The notes beneath the pieces were generated by a model. It was not told where the DNA came from and did not search any database. It saw only the letters and a list, made by a program, of their open reading frames with translations. Of a DNA stretch of 64,000 bases, positions 35,182-44,212 are shown piece after piece. The translations under genes and the position numbers were made by a program. Origin of the DNA: CAXBCP01 sp963974055 (GTDB lineage Bacteria; Pseudomonadota; Alphaproteobacteria; MPNO01; UBA830); contig CAXBCP010000001.1 of NCBI GenBank assembly GCA_963974055.1, positions 124,001-188,000 on the forward strand. The letters are read 5' to 3'. The first letter of the stretch is position 1; each line of letters begins with the position of its first letter.

Positions 35182-35211
35182 CCGCCCCGCCGCCCTGCGG
35201 GGCGGTTTTTT
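35182..35211 (+). terminator. Intrinsic terminator
   Basis: CCGCCCCGC and GCGGGGCGG form a perfect 9-bp stem with a CGCCCT loop, followed by six T residues. It lies 235 nt after amtB, far for a simple operon terminator, which suggests that it ends a separate small transcript or a long amtB 3' UTR. Confidence 0.88.
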
Positions 35212-35296
35212 ATGTTCGGCTGCAATGACGCAAATGCCGCCGCGACACGCCTATCTCCCTGATATACAAGGGATAGATCGAAGCCCGTTGTTCAAT

Positions 35297-35311
35297 GTTC
35301 CGTAAATGTTC
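35297..35311 (+). promoter_or_regulatory. LexA-like SOS box
   Basis: GTTC-CGTAAAT-GTTC matches the alphaproteobacterial LexA operator GTTC-N7-GTTC exactly. A further GTTC occurs 7 nt earlier. It lies 222 nt upstream of the dapC-like start, in the control region of the dapC-ftsK operon. The direct-repeat match is short, so chance occurrence is possible. Confidence 0.5.
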
Positions 35312-35532
35312 GTTTCGGGTCCGGAATCAAACGAATCACGCCACCCCTTGTAGACCAGTAGCTTAGCTGCCCATGATCATGTAGAATCTAAGCAACGGGC
35401 CGGAACATCCTGACTCTGTCCGGCGACCGTGTTTTTATGATTTGTTCTTTTCCGGATGGATGGCCGGAAACAGAGGGTTGGAATTTCGGGGCGCATGACC
35501 GACGGAACGCAGCATATCCGGGCAGATATCGG

Positions 35533-36735
35533 ATGCCATTGAACGACCGGCTGAATGCCGTCGGCGACTATTCGTTCGACCGCCTGCGGGCGTTGTTGGG
35601 CGCGGTTGAACCGCCGCCCGGCGTTACCCCCATTTCGCTGTCTCTCGGCGAGCCTCAGCATGCACCGCCGGCTTTTCTGGCGGAAACGATCGCCCGGGAG
35701 GCGGCAGGGTGGTCGAAATATCCGCTGGTGCGGGGGACGGACGGGGCCCGGGCCGCAATTGTCGGCTGGCTGACCCGGCGGTACGGCCTGCCCGAGGGCA
35801 TGGTCGATCCCGCCACCATGGTTATTCCGGTGTCCGGCACACGCGAAGCGCTGTTCATGGTCGCGCTGGCGGCGGTGCCCGAACGTAAGAACGGCCGGAA
35901 ACCCGTCGTTTTAATGCCCAACCCGTTCTATCAGGTCTATCTCGGAGCCGCGGTGACGGCCGGGGCCGAGCCGGTCCTGGTCCCGGCAGACCGTCAGAAC
36001 GGTTTTCTGCCGAACTATGCCGCCCTGCCCGACGATATTCTCGATCGGACGGCCCTGGCCTATTACTGTTCGCCCGCGAATCCGCAGGGCGCTATCGCGC
36101 CGATGGATACGATCAGACAACTTGTCGAACTTGCCCGCGCGCATGATTTCCTGCTGGTATCCGACGAATGCTATAGCGAGCTGTATTACGGCGATCCGCC
36201 GACCGGTGCCGCGGAGGCCTGTGCGGCTCTCGGCGATACCGCTGCCGGTGCAATGCGGAATGTCGTGGCGATGAATTCCCTGTCGAAGCGGTCCAGCGCA
36301 CCGGGGCTGCGGTCCGGATTCGTGGCCGGCGATGCGGATCTGATCCGGCGATTCGCCCGGTTGCGCGATTACGGCGGTGCGCCGCCGCCGCTGCCGCTTC
36401 AGGCCGCCGCATCGGCCCTATGGTCCGATGAAGAACACGTGATTGCGAACAGGGCCGTCTATGCGGCCAAGTACAAGGTCGCGGAAGAAATTCTCGATGG
36501 AAAATTCGGCTATTACACGCCGGATGGCGGGTTCTATCTGTGGCTCGATGTCGGCGATGGCGAAGACGCCGCCAAACATCTCTGGGCGGAGGCCGGCGTC
36601 CGCGTCATCCCCGGCGAATATCTCGCCCGCGAAGCCGATGGACACCATCCTGGCGCCGGTTATATCCGCCTGGCGCTGGTGCACGATCTGGAAACCACAC
36701 GCGATGCCCTGACGCGGCTCGCGCAAGTTCTGTAA
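35533..36735 (+). CDS. PLP-dependent class I/II aminotransferase, DapC-like
   Basis: The 400-residue enzyme has the fold-type I pattern: SLGEPQHAPP near the start, a YCSPANPQGAIAP segment for the carboxylate site, LVSDECYSELYY with the PLP-contacting Asp/Tyr, and the Schiff-base lysine in MNSLSKRSSAPGLRSGF (Lys252). The sequence resembles alphaproteobacterial N-succinyl-diaminopimelate aminotransferases (lysine and cell-wall biosynthesis), but other substrates are possible. ATG 35533 was chosen because upstream residues are not family-like. ftsK follows after 15 nt, indicating an operon. Confidence 0.78.
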   Translation: MPLNDRLNAVGDYSFDRLRALLGAVEPPPGVTPISLSLGEPQHAPPAFLAETIAREAAGWSKYPLVRGTDGARAAIVGWLTRRYGLPEGMVDPATMVIPVSGTREALFMVALAAVPERKNGRKPVVLMPNPFYQVYLGAAVTAGAEPVLVPADRQNGFLPNYAALPDDILDRTALAYYCSPANPQGAIAPMDTIRQLVELARAHDFLLVSDECYSELYYGDPPTGAAEACAALGDTAAGAMRNVVAMNSLSKRSSAPGLRSGFVAGDADLIRRFARLRDYGGAPPPLPLQAAASALWSDEEHVIANRAVYAAKYKVAEEILDGKFGYYTPDGGFYLWLDVGDGEDAAKHLWAEAGVRVIPGEYLAREADGHHPGAGYIRLALVHDLETTRDALTRLAQVL

Positions 36736-36750
36736 TACCGGGAGTAAATC

Positions 36751-39273
36751 ATGGCCAGCCGAACCCGCAACGCCGGACGTACCACTTTTCTCTCTCCGGA
36801 AATGACCGCATTTCTGCGCCGTCGTCTTCAGGAACTGTCAGGGGGTGTCCTGTTTCTCTGCGGCATCGCGCTCAGTATATCGATCCTCGGATACGATTCG
36901 TCGGATCCCTCGTGGAACCACGCCGTTTCCCGCGACGCCGCAAATCCGCTCGGACCCGGCGGCGCCTGGCTGTCCGACCTTCTTATCCAGAGCATCGGCG
37001 CGATGGCGATCGTGCCGGGCATTGTGCTGATGGTTTGGGGCTGGCGCATCGGCGCCCACCGCGCCATGGGCCGCACGTGGATCCGGATGGCGGCCCTGCC
37101 CCTGACGCTCCTGCTTGGCGCGATCGCGTTGGCTGCATTCGGTACGCCGTCCGCATGGCCCGTGAAAATCGGCCTTGGCGGCATCACGGGCAGTGTGCTG
37201 CTTGCGGATTTGTCGCGACTGGCGTCCGCCATCGGGACGCCGCTATGGACGATCGCTCTGGCGGCCGGGGCGCTGGCCGTTATCGCTTTCGGTCTCACGC
37301 TCGGTGTCAGCCGTGGTGAATGGATCACGGGGCTTAAGGGCGCAGGCCGACTTGGCGGCCGTGTCGGCGGCAGGACGGCCAAGGCCGGTGTCACCGGCGG
37401 TCGCTGGACCGGCCGCATGGCGCAACGCGTCGGCGGTGCGTCCTGGTCGATGTTCCGACGCGCCCGCATGCCGTCATTCGGAGGCAACGCAGAGCCTGCC
37501 ATCGGCGATGATGACGTCGCCGAAACAGGGCACAGCGAACCCGGGGTGGATGTCTCCGACGGCGGTCGCCGTGAGCCGACCCTTGGCCGCGCGCGCCGCC
37601 CCGATAGGGAGCGCGATGCCACCGAAGATAGCGTGGAACCTGCGTCGAAGAAAAAAATCGTTGCCGCACGCCGTAAAAAACCGGCGGCCGGCAAACGCGC
37701 CGCCGAAGCGGATCAGCGCAGGCTCGATCTCGATACCGGCGAATATTCCCTGCCGCCGCTGGATGTGCTGGACGAGCCGCCGGAAGATTACGGCGAAAAC
37801 AAGCAGGACGAAGAAGCGCTGTCGGAAAACGCGCGTCTCCTCGAATCGGTGCTCGAGGATTTTGGTGTCCGCGGTCGTATCGTCAAGGTCCGCCCCGGCC
37901 CCGTCGTCACGCTTTACGAGCTGGAGCCTGCGCCCGGGACCAAATCGTCCCGCGTGATCAGTCTTGCCGACGATATTGCCCGGTCGATGAGCGCGGTGTC
38001 GGTGCGTGTCGCGGTCGTTCCCGGCAAGAACGTGATCGGCATCGAATTGCCGAATGCGAAACGGGAACTGGTGACGCTGCGCGAACTGGTGGAATCCAAG
38101 GATTTCGAAAAACATACCGGCGGGCTGACGCTGGTTCTCGGAAAGGATATCGGCGGTGCGCCGACGATGGTCGATCTCGCCCGCATGCCGCATCTGCTGA
38201 TCGCCGGCACGACCGGGTCCGGGAAGTCCGTCGCAGTCAACACCATGATCCTGTCGCTGCTGTACCGTCTGACCCCGGAACAGTGCAAGTTCATCATGAT
38301 CGACCCCAAGATGCTGGAACTGTCGGTCTATGACGGCATCCCGCATCTGCTGTCGCCGGTGGTCACCGATCCGTCCAAGGCGGTGGTTGCGTTACGCTGG
38401 GCCGTGCGCGAGATGGAGAACCGCTACCGCGCGATGTCAAATCTCGGGGTGCGTAATATCAACGGCTACAACCAGCGCATAACGGAGGCCGCCAAGAAGG
38501 GCGAAACCCTGATGCGGACCGTTCAGACCGGATTCGATCCGGACAGCGGCGAGCCGATCTATGAAGAACAGGCCTACGACATGAACCCGCTTCCCTATAT
38601 CGTCGTTATCGTCGACGAAATGGCGGACCTGATGCTCGTCGCCGGCAAGGAGGTCGAGGCCGCGGTCCAGCGTCTGGCACAGATGGCGCGTGCCGCCGGC
38701 ATTCACGTGATCATGGCAACCCAGCGGCCGTCCGTGGACGTGATTACCGGCACGATCAAGGCCAACTTTCCGACCCGGATATCGTTCCAGGTGACGTCGA
38801 AGATCGACAGCCGCACGATCCTCGGCGAAGGCGGCGCCGAGCAGCTTCTCGGTCAGGGCGACATGCTCTATATGGCCGGCGGCGGCCGTATAAGTCGCGT
38901 TCACGGGCCCTTCGCATCGGACGAGGCCGTCGAACGCGTCGTCGGTTTCCTGCGGTCGCAGGCCGAACCGGACTATATCGACGAAGTGACCGAGGGCGAT
39001 CACGAAAGCCCGTTCATTCCGTCGGGCGACGACGGCGGTGGCGCAGGCGGCGGTTCGGGGTCGGGCGACGACGAAATGTACGACCGCGCCGTCGCGGTGG
39101 TGTGCCGTGAACGCAAGGCGTCGACCAGTTTCGTCCAGCGTCACCTTCAGATCGGCTATAACCGGGCCGCCAGGATCGTGGAGCGGATGGAGGCCGAAGG
39201 CGTCATCAGCCGGGCCAACCATGCGGGCAAGCGCGAAGTGCTCGCCCGGGATATCGATAACGCGGAGATGTAG
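36751..39273 (+). CDS. ftsK: DNA translocase FtsK
   Basis: FtsK moves chromosome ends through the closing septum and activates XerCD at dif. The 840-residue protein has four N-terminal membrane segments (about 25-195), a charged linker (about 200-350) and a RecA-like motor. Walker A is GTTGSGKS (486-493), and the Walker B region is PYIVVIVDEMADLM. A C-terminal gamma winged-helix domain (YDRAVAVVCRERKASTSFVQRHLQIGYNRAARIVERM) reads KOPS sequences. It follows the aminotransferase gene by 15 nt (GGGAG start site) and precedes a lolA-like gene by 64 nt, a common alphaproteobacterial order. Confidence 0.96.
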   Translation: MASRTRNAGRTTFLSPEMTAFLRRRLQELSGGVLFLCGIALSISILGYDSSDPSWNHAVSRDAANPLGPGGAWLSDLLIQSIGAMAIVPGIVLMVWGWRIGAHRAMGRTWIRMAALPLTLLLGAIALAAFGTPSAWPVKIGLGGITGSVLLADLSRLASAIGTPLWTIALAAGALAVIAFGLTLGVSRGEWITGLKGAGRLGGRVGGRTAKAGVTGGRWTGRMAQRVGGASWSMFRRARMPSFGGNAEPAIGDDDVAETGHSEPGVDVSDGGRREPTLGRARRPDRERDATEDSVEPASKKKIVAARRKKPAAGKRAAEADQRRLDLDTGEYSLPPLDVLDEPPEDYGENKQDEEALSENARLLESVLEDFGVRGRIVKVRPGPVVTLYELEPAPGTKSSRVISLADDIARSMSAVSVRVAVVPGKNVIGIELPNAKRELVTLRELVESKDFEKHTGGLTLVLGKDIGGAPTMVDLARMPHLLIAGTTGSGKSVAVNTMILSLLYRLTPEQCKFIMIDPKMLELSVYDGIPHLLSPVVTDPSKAVVALRWAVREMENRYRAMSNLGVRNINGYNQRITEAAKKGETLMRTVQTGFDPDSGEPIYEEQAYDMNPLPYIVVIVDEMADLMLVAGKEVEAAVQRLAQMARAAGIHVIMATQRPSVDVITGTIKANFPTRISFQVTSKIDSRTILGEGGAEQLLGQGDMLYMAGGGRISRVHGPFASDEAVERVVGFLRSQAEPDYIDEVTEGDHESPFIPSGDDGGGAGGGSGSGDDEMYDRAVAVVCRERKASTSFVQRHLQIGYNRAARIVERMEAEGVISRANHAGKREVLARDIDNAEM

Positions 39274-39337
39274 TGCGCCGTTCTTTCTATCGCCTGGCTG
39301 CCTTACAATTGCCCCATCGGCGGCCTATATAGAACGC

Positions 39338-39964
39338 ATGGTCAGATTGCTGAGCGTCTTCGTGTTTATCCTGTTTGCTGGCGGCCTTGCGGCGCCGGCA
39401 GGTGCCGCCTATCGCATCACCGCGCAGGATCGCGCGGATATCGCGCGGATAGAGCAGTACCTCAACAGGGTTGAAAGCATGCGCAGCAACTTCGTGCAGC
39501 TTTCTTCCGGCGGGCGTTTCGCCGAAGGCACCATTTATATCGAACGACCAAAGCGCCTCCGGCTCGAATACAGGAAACCTTCCAATATCCAGGTCTATGC
39601 CAACGGCAACTGGCTGGCTCATGTCGACACCGACCTCGAAGCCGTCTGGCATGTGCCGCTCAGAAGCACGCCTGCGGCATTCCTGGTCCGCGATGCGATC
39701 AAGCTCAGCGGCGATGTTACGGTGGAACGGGTGATCCGGGACGCCCGGACGATATCGGTGTCGCTGATCCAGACCGAGGAACCGGATGCCGGCCGGTTCG
39801 TGCTGACGTTTTCCGATGCGCCGCTGGCCCTCAGGAAATGGACCGTTACCGACGCGCAGGGCATATCGACCAGCGTGACGCTCGTCGCGCCGGCGTTCAA
39901 TGTCGCAATTCCCCGCGACGTGTTCGTCTTCGATGAAACGAAATTCGACCGCGAGCTCCCGTAG
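39338..39964 (+). CDS. LolA-like outer-membrane lipoprotein carrier protein
   Basis: The 208-residue periplasmic protein has a signal peptide (MVRLLSVFVFILFAGGLAAPAGAAY) and the LolA fold pattern: IARIEQYLNRVESMRSNFVQLSSGGRFAEGTIYIERPKRLRLEYRKPS. It later has DAPLALRKWTVTDAQGISTSVTL. LolA ferries lipoproteins from LolCDE to the outer membrane. Its position straight after ftsK is where alphaproteobacterial lolA homologues usually lie. No LolB-like gene is seen. Confidence 0.82.
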   Translation: MVRLLSVFVFILFAGGLAAPAGAAYRITAQDRADIARIEQYLNRVESMRSNFVQLSSGGRFAEGTIYIERPKRLRLEYRKPSNIQVYANGNWLAHVDTDLEAVWHVPLRSTPAAFLVRDAIKLSGDVTVERVIRDARTISVSLIQTEEPDAGRFVLTFSDAPLALRKWTVTDAQGISTSVTLVAPAFNVAIPRDVFVFDETKFDRELP

Positions 39965-40048
39965 ATCGGGGTCTGCCGCAATGGGCAGTAATCACGCTGG
40001 TTCTCCCCCGCATATTGCCCGGAATACGTGGACGTGATAGCCATAAAC

Positions 40049-40840
40049 ATGCCTGACCGTCTTCAGAAACCGCTCGTCGGTATCCCCGCAAGCCAGATTT
40101 TCATGCCGAGCCATTCGCTGGCGCAGCACGGCGCGGGCGAACGGTATATTCGGGCGGTCGCGGACGGCGCAGACGCGGTCCCGATGGTGATTCCGGCGCT
40201 TGCCGACAATTACGACTTTGCCGATCTGGCCAGCCGTCTCGACGGATTGATGCTGACCGGCGGGCGCGCGAATGTGGAGCCTCATCATTACAATGGTCCG
40301 CCCTTTCCGGATGATGAAATCCGCGATCCGCCGCGCGACAATACGGTGCTGCCGCTGGTGCGCGAATGCGTCTTACAGGGCGTGCCGGTCTTCGGGTCGT
40401 GCCGCGGCATTCAGGAAATCAACGTTGCACTCGGCGGCACCCTGCATTACCGGGTCCACGAACAGGACGGGTTCAACGATCACCGCATGCCGCGCGAAGG
40501 CGACATGGAACACAAGTTCAGCGAACGTCACCTGGTGATAACGCTGGAAAACGGGCTGTTTCACCAGGTCAGCGGCAAGCGCGAGATCATGGTCAATTCG
40601 CTCCACGCCCAGGCGGTTGACGTGCTCGCCCCCGGTTTTGAGATCGAATGCGTTTCGATTGACGGCGTGACCGAGGGCATCCGCCATACGAATTCGAAAA
40701 GGTTCTGTGTCGGCGTGCAGTGGCATGCCGAATGGCGGTTCGATGAAAACGCCCTGTCGAAGGGTCTGTGGCAGAGCTTCGGCGATGCCTGCCGGGACCG
40801 CGTGGCGGAGCGCACCGGCCGCAAAATCGCCGCCGAATAA
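40049..40840 (+). CDS. Class I glutamine-amidotransferase-like hydrolase, PuuD-like
   Basis: The 263-residue protein has the gamma-glutamyl-GABA hydrolase layout: PLVGIPASQ, GLMLTGGRANVEPHHY, the nucleophile elbow VFGSCRGIQEINVALGG (Cys118) and the catalytic pair in VQWHAEW (His226, Glu228). PuuD cleaves gamma-glutamyl-GABA in putrescine breakdown; no other puu genes are nearby, so the substrate is open. The ATG at 40049 was preferred over GTG 40028, which adds seven residues. xthA follows after 17 nt. Confidence 0.82.
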   Translation: MPDRLQKPLVGIPASQIFMPSHSLAQHGAGERYIRAVADGADAVPMVIPALADNYDFADLASRLDGLMLTGGRANVEPHHYNGPPFPDDEIRDPPRDNTVLPLVRECVLQGVPVFGSCRGIQEINVALGGTLHYRVHEQDGFNDHRMPREGDMEHKFSERHLVITLENGLFHQVSGKREIMVNSLHAQAVDVLAPGFEIECVSIDGVTEGIRHTNSKRFCVGVQWHAEWRFDENALSKGLWQSFGDACRDRVAERTGRKIAAE

Positions 40841-40857
40841 CGCCGGAGTTCCCCCAT

Positions 40858-41646
40858 ATGCGTATCGTTTCCTGGAACATTAATTCCGTTCGTCTGCGGA
40901 TCGATACGCTGAAGCGCGTCGCTGACGAACTTCAACCGGATTTTCTCTGCCTGCAGGAAATCAAGGCGCAGGATTCGGACTTTCCCACGGACGGCATCGT
41001 GCAGGCGGGCTTCGCCCATCAGCATATTCGCGGGATGAAGGGCTATAACGGCGTCGCCATCCTGTCGAACCTGCCTCTATCCGATGGCGGCAGCCGCGAC
41101 TGGTGCGGCAGGGAAGACTGTCGCCATGTGGCGGCGGATATCGGCGGGGATACGGCGCTGCATAACTTTTACGTACCCGCCGGCGGGGACGAGCCGGACC
41201 CCGCCATAAACGAAAAATTCGCCCACAAGCTGGATTTCCTGTCGGAAGCGACCGACTGGTCGAAGAATTTGCCGAAGACCGGCAGGCATATCCTTGTCGG
41301 CGATCTGAATATCGCGCCGTCCGAGGCCGATGTCTGGTCGCACAAGCAGTTGCTGAAGGTGGTCAGCCATACCCCGGTAGAAGTCGAGGCGCTTGGCGCC
41401 TGGCAGGCGGCGCATGGCTGGGTCGATGCGATCCGCGCGATCGTGCCGGAAGACGAAAAGCTGTATTCATGGTGGAGCTACCGCAACCGTTCCTGGCCCG
41501 GCAGCGACAAGGGACGCAGGCTCGATCACATCTGGGTCAGTCCGTCGCTGGCGGACAAGGTGACCGGCGCAGGCGTGTTTCGGGACGCCCGTGGCTGGGA
41601 AAAACCGTCCGACCATGCGCCGGTTTGGGCGGATATAGATCTATAG
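40858..41646 (+). CDS. xthA: Exodeoxyribonuclease III, AP endonuclease
   Basis: The 262-residue Mg-dependent nuclease repairs abasic sites and trims 3' ends. It shows the full EEP-family set: MRIVSWNINSVRLR, FLCLQEIKAQD (metal-binding Glu), GYNGVAILS, VGDLNIAPSEADVW (Asp/Asn), SWWSYRN, GRRLDHIWVS and the closing PSDHAPVWADI. It sits in the ftsK-lolA strand group downstream of the LexA-like box, but co-transcription over that distance is only a possibility. Confidence 0.94.
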   Translation: MRIVSWNINSVRLRIDTLKRVADELQPDFLCLQEIKAQDSDFPTDGIVQAGFAHQHIRGMKGYNGVAILSNLPLSDGGSRDWCGREDCRHVAADIGGDTALHNFYVPAGGDEPDPAINEKFAHKLDFLSEATDWSKNLPKTGRHILVGDLNIAPSEADVWSHKQLLKVVSHTPVEVEALGAWQAAHGWVDAIRAIVPEDEKLYSWWSYRNRSWPGSDKGRRLDHIWVSPSLADKVTGAGVFRDARGWEKPSDHAPVWADIDL

Positions 41647-41765
41647 CGAATGGGAATTTTTCCTCTTGCGATATCAGGCTGACGGATCAGAACAAGGAAA
41701 CGCCGTGCTGATGCGGTTTCCGATCGTTCGGTTGCTCCAGCCGAAATGCCGGGCTAAATGACGCT

Positions 41766-44123
41766 ATGCATAATCCTGCCCCGAAAGAATCCGATCCCGC
41801 GACTGCGATAGATCCCGTCTGCGGCATGACCGTCGATACCGCGGCGGGCAAGCCGTCTCACGTCCACGCGGGAGAGACATATCATTTTTGCAGCCAGGGC
41901 TGCTGCGACCGGTTTGCCGGCGATCCCGGGCATTATCTGTCCGGTGCCCACCGCGCCGCCGCCGATAACGCACCGGCGGGTACCCTTTTCACCTGCCCGA
42001 TGGATCCCGAAATCGTTCAGGAAGGCCCGGGCAGCTGTCCGATCTGCGGTATGGCGCTGGAACCCATGGGCATTCCGCCGGCCGATGCCGGCCCCAACCC
42101 CGAACTGGTCGACTTTACCCGCCGCTTTGCGGTCGGCGCGGCATTCGGCGTGCCGTTATTCGCGATCTCGATGGGTCCGATGGCGGGTTTGCCTGTCAAA
42201 CACTGGCTCGGCGGCACCGGGATTCCGAATTTCGCAACCTGGATCGAACTGGTTCTCGCGACGCCCGTTGTCCTGTGGTGCGGCTGGCCGTTCCTGGTGC
42301 GCGGTGCGCGGTCCGTCGTTACGGGCAATCTCAACATGTTTACCCTGATCGCCCTTGGGGTCAGCGCGGCTTTCCTGTTCAGCGTCGTCGCCACGATTGC
42401 GCCCGGCATTTTTCCCGACGGATTCCGCCAGACGGGCGGTACGCATGGCGGCGAGGTCGGCGTCTATTTCGAAGCCGCCGCCGTCATCGTGGTGCTGGTG
42501 CTGCTCGGCCAGATGCTGGAACTGCGCGCCCGCGAACAGACCGGCAGCGCCTTGCGGGCGCTGCTCGATCTCGCCGCCAAATCTGCCCGCATCCTGCGCG
42601 ACGACGGGACCGAGGCTGAAATCGCCCTTGAAGAGGTAAAAACCGGCGACCGGCTGCGCGTCCGCCCCGGCGAGAAAATTCCCGTCGACGGAGTCGTCAT
42701 CGATGGCCGCTCGTCGGTCGACGAGTCCATGCTGACCGGAGAGCCGATAGCGGTTGAAAAATCAACCGGCGACGCATTGACCGGCGCCACGATCAACGGC
42801 ACGGGCGCCCTGATCATGGAAGCCACCCGTGTCGGCGCCGATACCATGCTGTCGCGCATCGTCGATATGGTCGCCGCGGCACAGCGCAGCCGCGCACCTG
42901 TGCAAAAAGTCGCCGACCGGGTGGCCGGAATCTTCGTGCCTGCCGTTGTGCTGTCGTCCGTCGTCGCCTTTATCGTCTGGGCGTTCTTCGGGCCGGAACC
43001 GTCGTTTGCCTACGCGGTCGTCGTGGCGGTGTCGGTGCTGATCGTCGCCTGTCCGTGCGCGCTGGGTCTGGCGACCCCGATGTCGATCATGACCGCGACC
43101 GGGCGCGGCGCCCGCGCCGGGGTGCTGATCCGCGACGCCGAGGCGCTGGAACGCCTGGCGGCGGTTGACGTGCTGATCGTCGACAAGACCGGTACCCTGA
43201 CGGCCGGAAAACCGGCCCTGTCCGCGGTGATCGCCGCGGCGGGACAGGATGAAGACACTGTATTGCGGCTTGCCGCGGGCCTCGAACGCGGCTCCGAACA
43301 CCCGTTGGCGGATGCCATCGTGTCGGCCGCCGAAGCGCGCGGCCTGTCGTTGTCCGCCGCCGTGGATTTCGATGCCGTCACCGGCAAGGGCGTGACCGGC
43401 GATATCGACGGCGTGCGGGTACTGCTCGGCAATCGGACGCTGCTGGATGAGGCGGGTATCGACACGGCGGGCCTGGCGGCGGATGCCGATGCGCGCCGCG
43501 ATCGCGGCGAAACCGTCATGTTCCTTGCGGTCGATGGCGCGGCGGCGGGCATGATCTGTGTTTCGGACCCGGTAAAGGACACCACGCCGGATGCGCTGGC
43601 CCGTCTGCAGGCCAGTGGTCTCAAGGTCGTCATGGCAACGGGCGACAATGCCCGCACGGCGCAGGCCGTGGCCGAGGGTCTCGGCATCGAAGATGTCCGC
43701 GCCGACCTGCTGCCCGAAGACAAGGGCGCGCTGATCAGGGAACTCCAGGCGGCGGGCATGCGCGTCGCGATGGCCGGCGACGGCGTGAACGACGCGCCTG
43801 CGCTGGCCCAGGCCGATGTCGGCATCGCCATGGGCACCGGCGCCGATGTAGCGATCGAAAGCGCCGGCATCACGCTGGTGAAGGGCGACCTTACCGGCAT
43901 CGTCCGCGCCCGCACCCTTGCAAAGGCGACCATGGCCAATATCCGCCAGAACCTGTTTTTCGCGTTTATCTACAACACGGCGGGTGTGCCGATTGCCGCC
44001 GGCGTGCTGTTTCCCGTGTTCGGTATCCTGCTGTCGCCCATGTTCGCGGCGGCGGCGATGAGCCTGTCATCGGTGTCGGTGGTGGGGAATGCATTGCGGT
44101 TGCGGCGGTTGCGGCTGGACTAA
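41766..44123 (+). CDS. copA: Copper/silver-exporting P1B-type ATPase with YHS and heavy-metal-binding N-terminal domains
   Basis: The 785-residue pump exports Cu+ (perhaps Ag+). A YHS domain (PVCGMTVDT...CSQGCCDRF, about 18-60) and a Cys-rich heavy-metal-binding motif (FTCPMDPEIVQ...CPICGMAL, about 75-100) replace the usual HMA domains. The core has the transport motif Cys429-Pro-Cys431, the phosphorylation site Asp473 in DKTGTLTAGKP, a later SEHPLADAI (HP locus) and MAGDGVNDAPALAQAD. FIYNTAGVPIAAG and MSLSSVSVVGNALRLRR match Cu+ specificity in the last segments. It is followed by an arsR-type gene, which may or may not regulate it. Confidence 0.9.
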   Translation: MHNPAPKESDPATAIDPVCGMTVDTAAGKPSHVHAGETYHFCSQGCCDRFAGDPGHYLSGAHRAAADNAPAGTLFTCPMDPEIVQEGPGSCPICGMALEPMGIPPADAGPNPELVDFTRRFAVGAAFGVPLFAISMGPMAGLPVKHWLGGTGIPNFATWIELVLATPVVLWCGWPFLVRGARSVVTGNLNMFTLIALGVSAAFLFSVVATIAPGIFPDGFRQTGGTHGGEVGVYFEAAAVIVVLVLLGQMLELRAREQTGSALRALLDLAAKSARILRDDGTEAEIALEEVKTGDRLRVRPGEKIPVDGVVIDGRSSVDESMLTGEPIAVEKSTGDALTGATINGTGALIMEATRVGADTMLSRIVDMVAAAQRSRAPVQKVADRVAGIFVPAVVLSSVVAFIVWAFFGPEPSFAYAVVVAVSVLIVACPCALGLATPMSIMTATGRGARAGVLIRDAEALERLAAVDVLIVDKTGTLTAGKPALSAVIAAAGQDEDTVLRLAAGLERGSEHPLADAIVSAAEARGLSLSAAVDFDAVTGKGVTGDIDGVRVLLGNRTLLDEAGIDTAGLAADADARRDRGETVMFLAVDGAAAGMICVSDPVKDTTPDALARLQASGLKVVMATGDNARTAQAVAEGLGIEDVRADLLPEDKGALIRELQAAGMRVAMAGDGVNDAPALAQADVGIAMGTGADVAIESAGITLVKGDLTGIVRARTLAKATMANIRQNLFFAFIYNTAGVPIAAGVLFPVFGILLSPMFAAAAMSLSSVSVVGNALRLRRLRLD

Positions 44124-44170
44124 ACCACAATTTCTGAAATTGCGTTCGTTTGATGCTTGTATCTTGCAGA

Positions 44171-44206
44171 AATTCGATATAACTATAACACTAGTTATAT
44201 CGAATT
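44171..44206. promoter_or_regulatory. Perfect 15-bp inverted-repeat operator of the arsR gene
   Basis: AATTCGATATAACTA (44171-44185) and TAGTTATATCGAATT (44192-44206) are exact reverse complements separated by TAACAC. The repeat ends 6 nt before the arsR GTG start, and two TATAAC -10-like sequences lie within it, so bound repressor would block initiation. Autoregulation by the ArsR-type protein encoded next is the obvious reading. Confidence 0.85.
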
Positions 44207-44212
44207 AAATGA

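Larger units (their letters stand above)
34947..35532. other. Long intergenic region between amtB and dapC-like gene
   Basis: This 586-nt gap carries no supportable gene. Its left part (34,980-35,211) is highly structured, with an extended stem at 35010-35065 and an intrinsic terminator at 35182-35211, and could encode a small RNA or an amtB 3' UTR product. The right part contains a LexA-like box at 35297-35311 and presumably the promoter of the dapC-ftsK operon, although I could not place a convincing -35/-10 pair. Confidence 0.5.
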
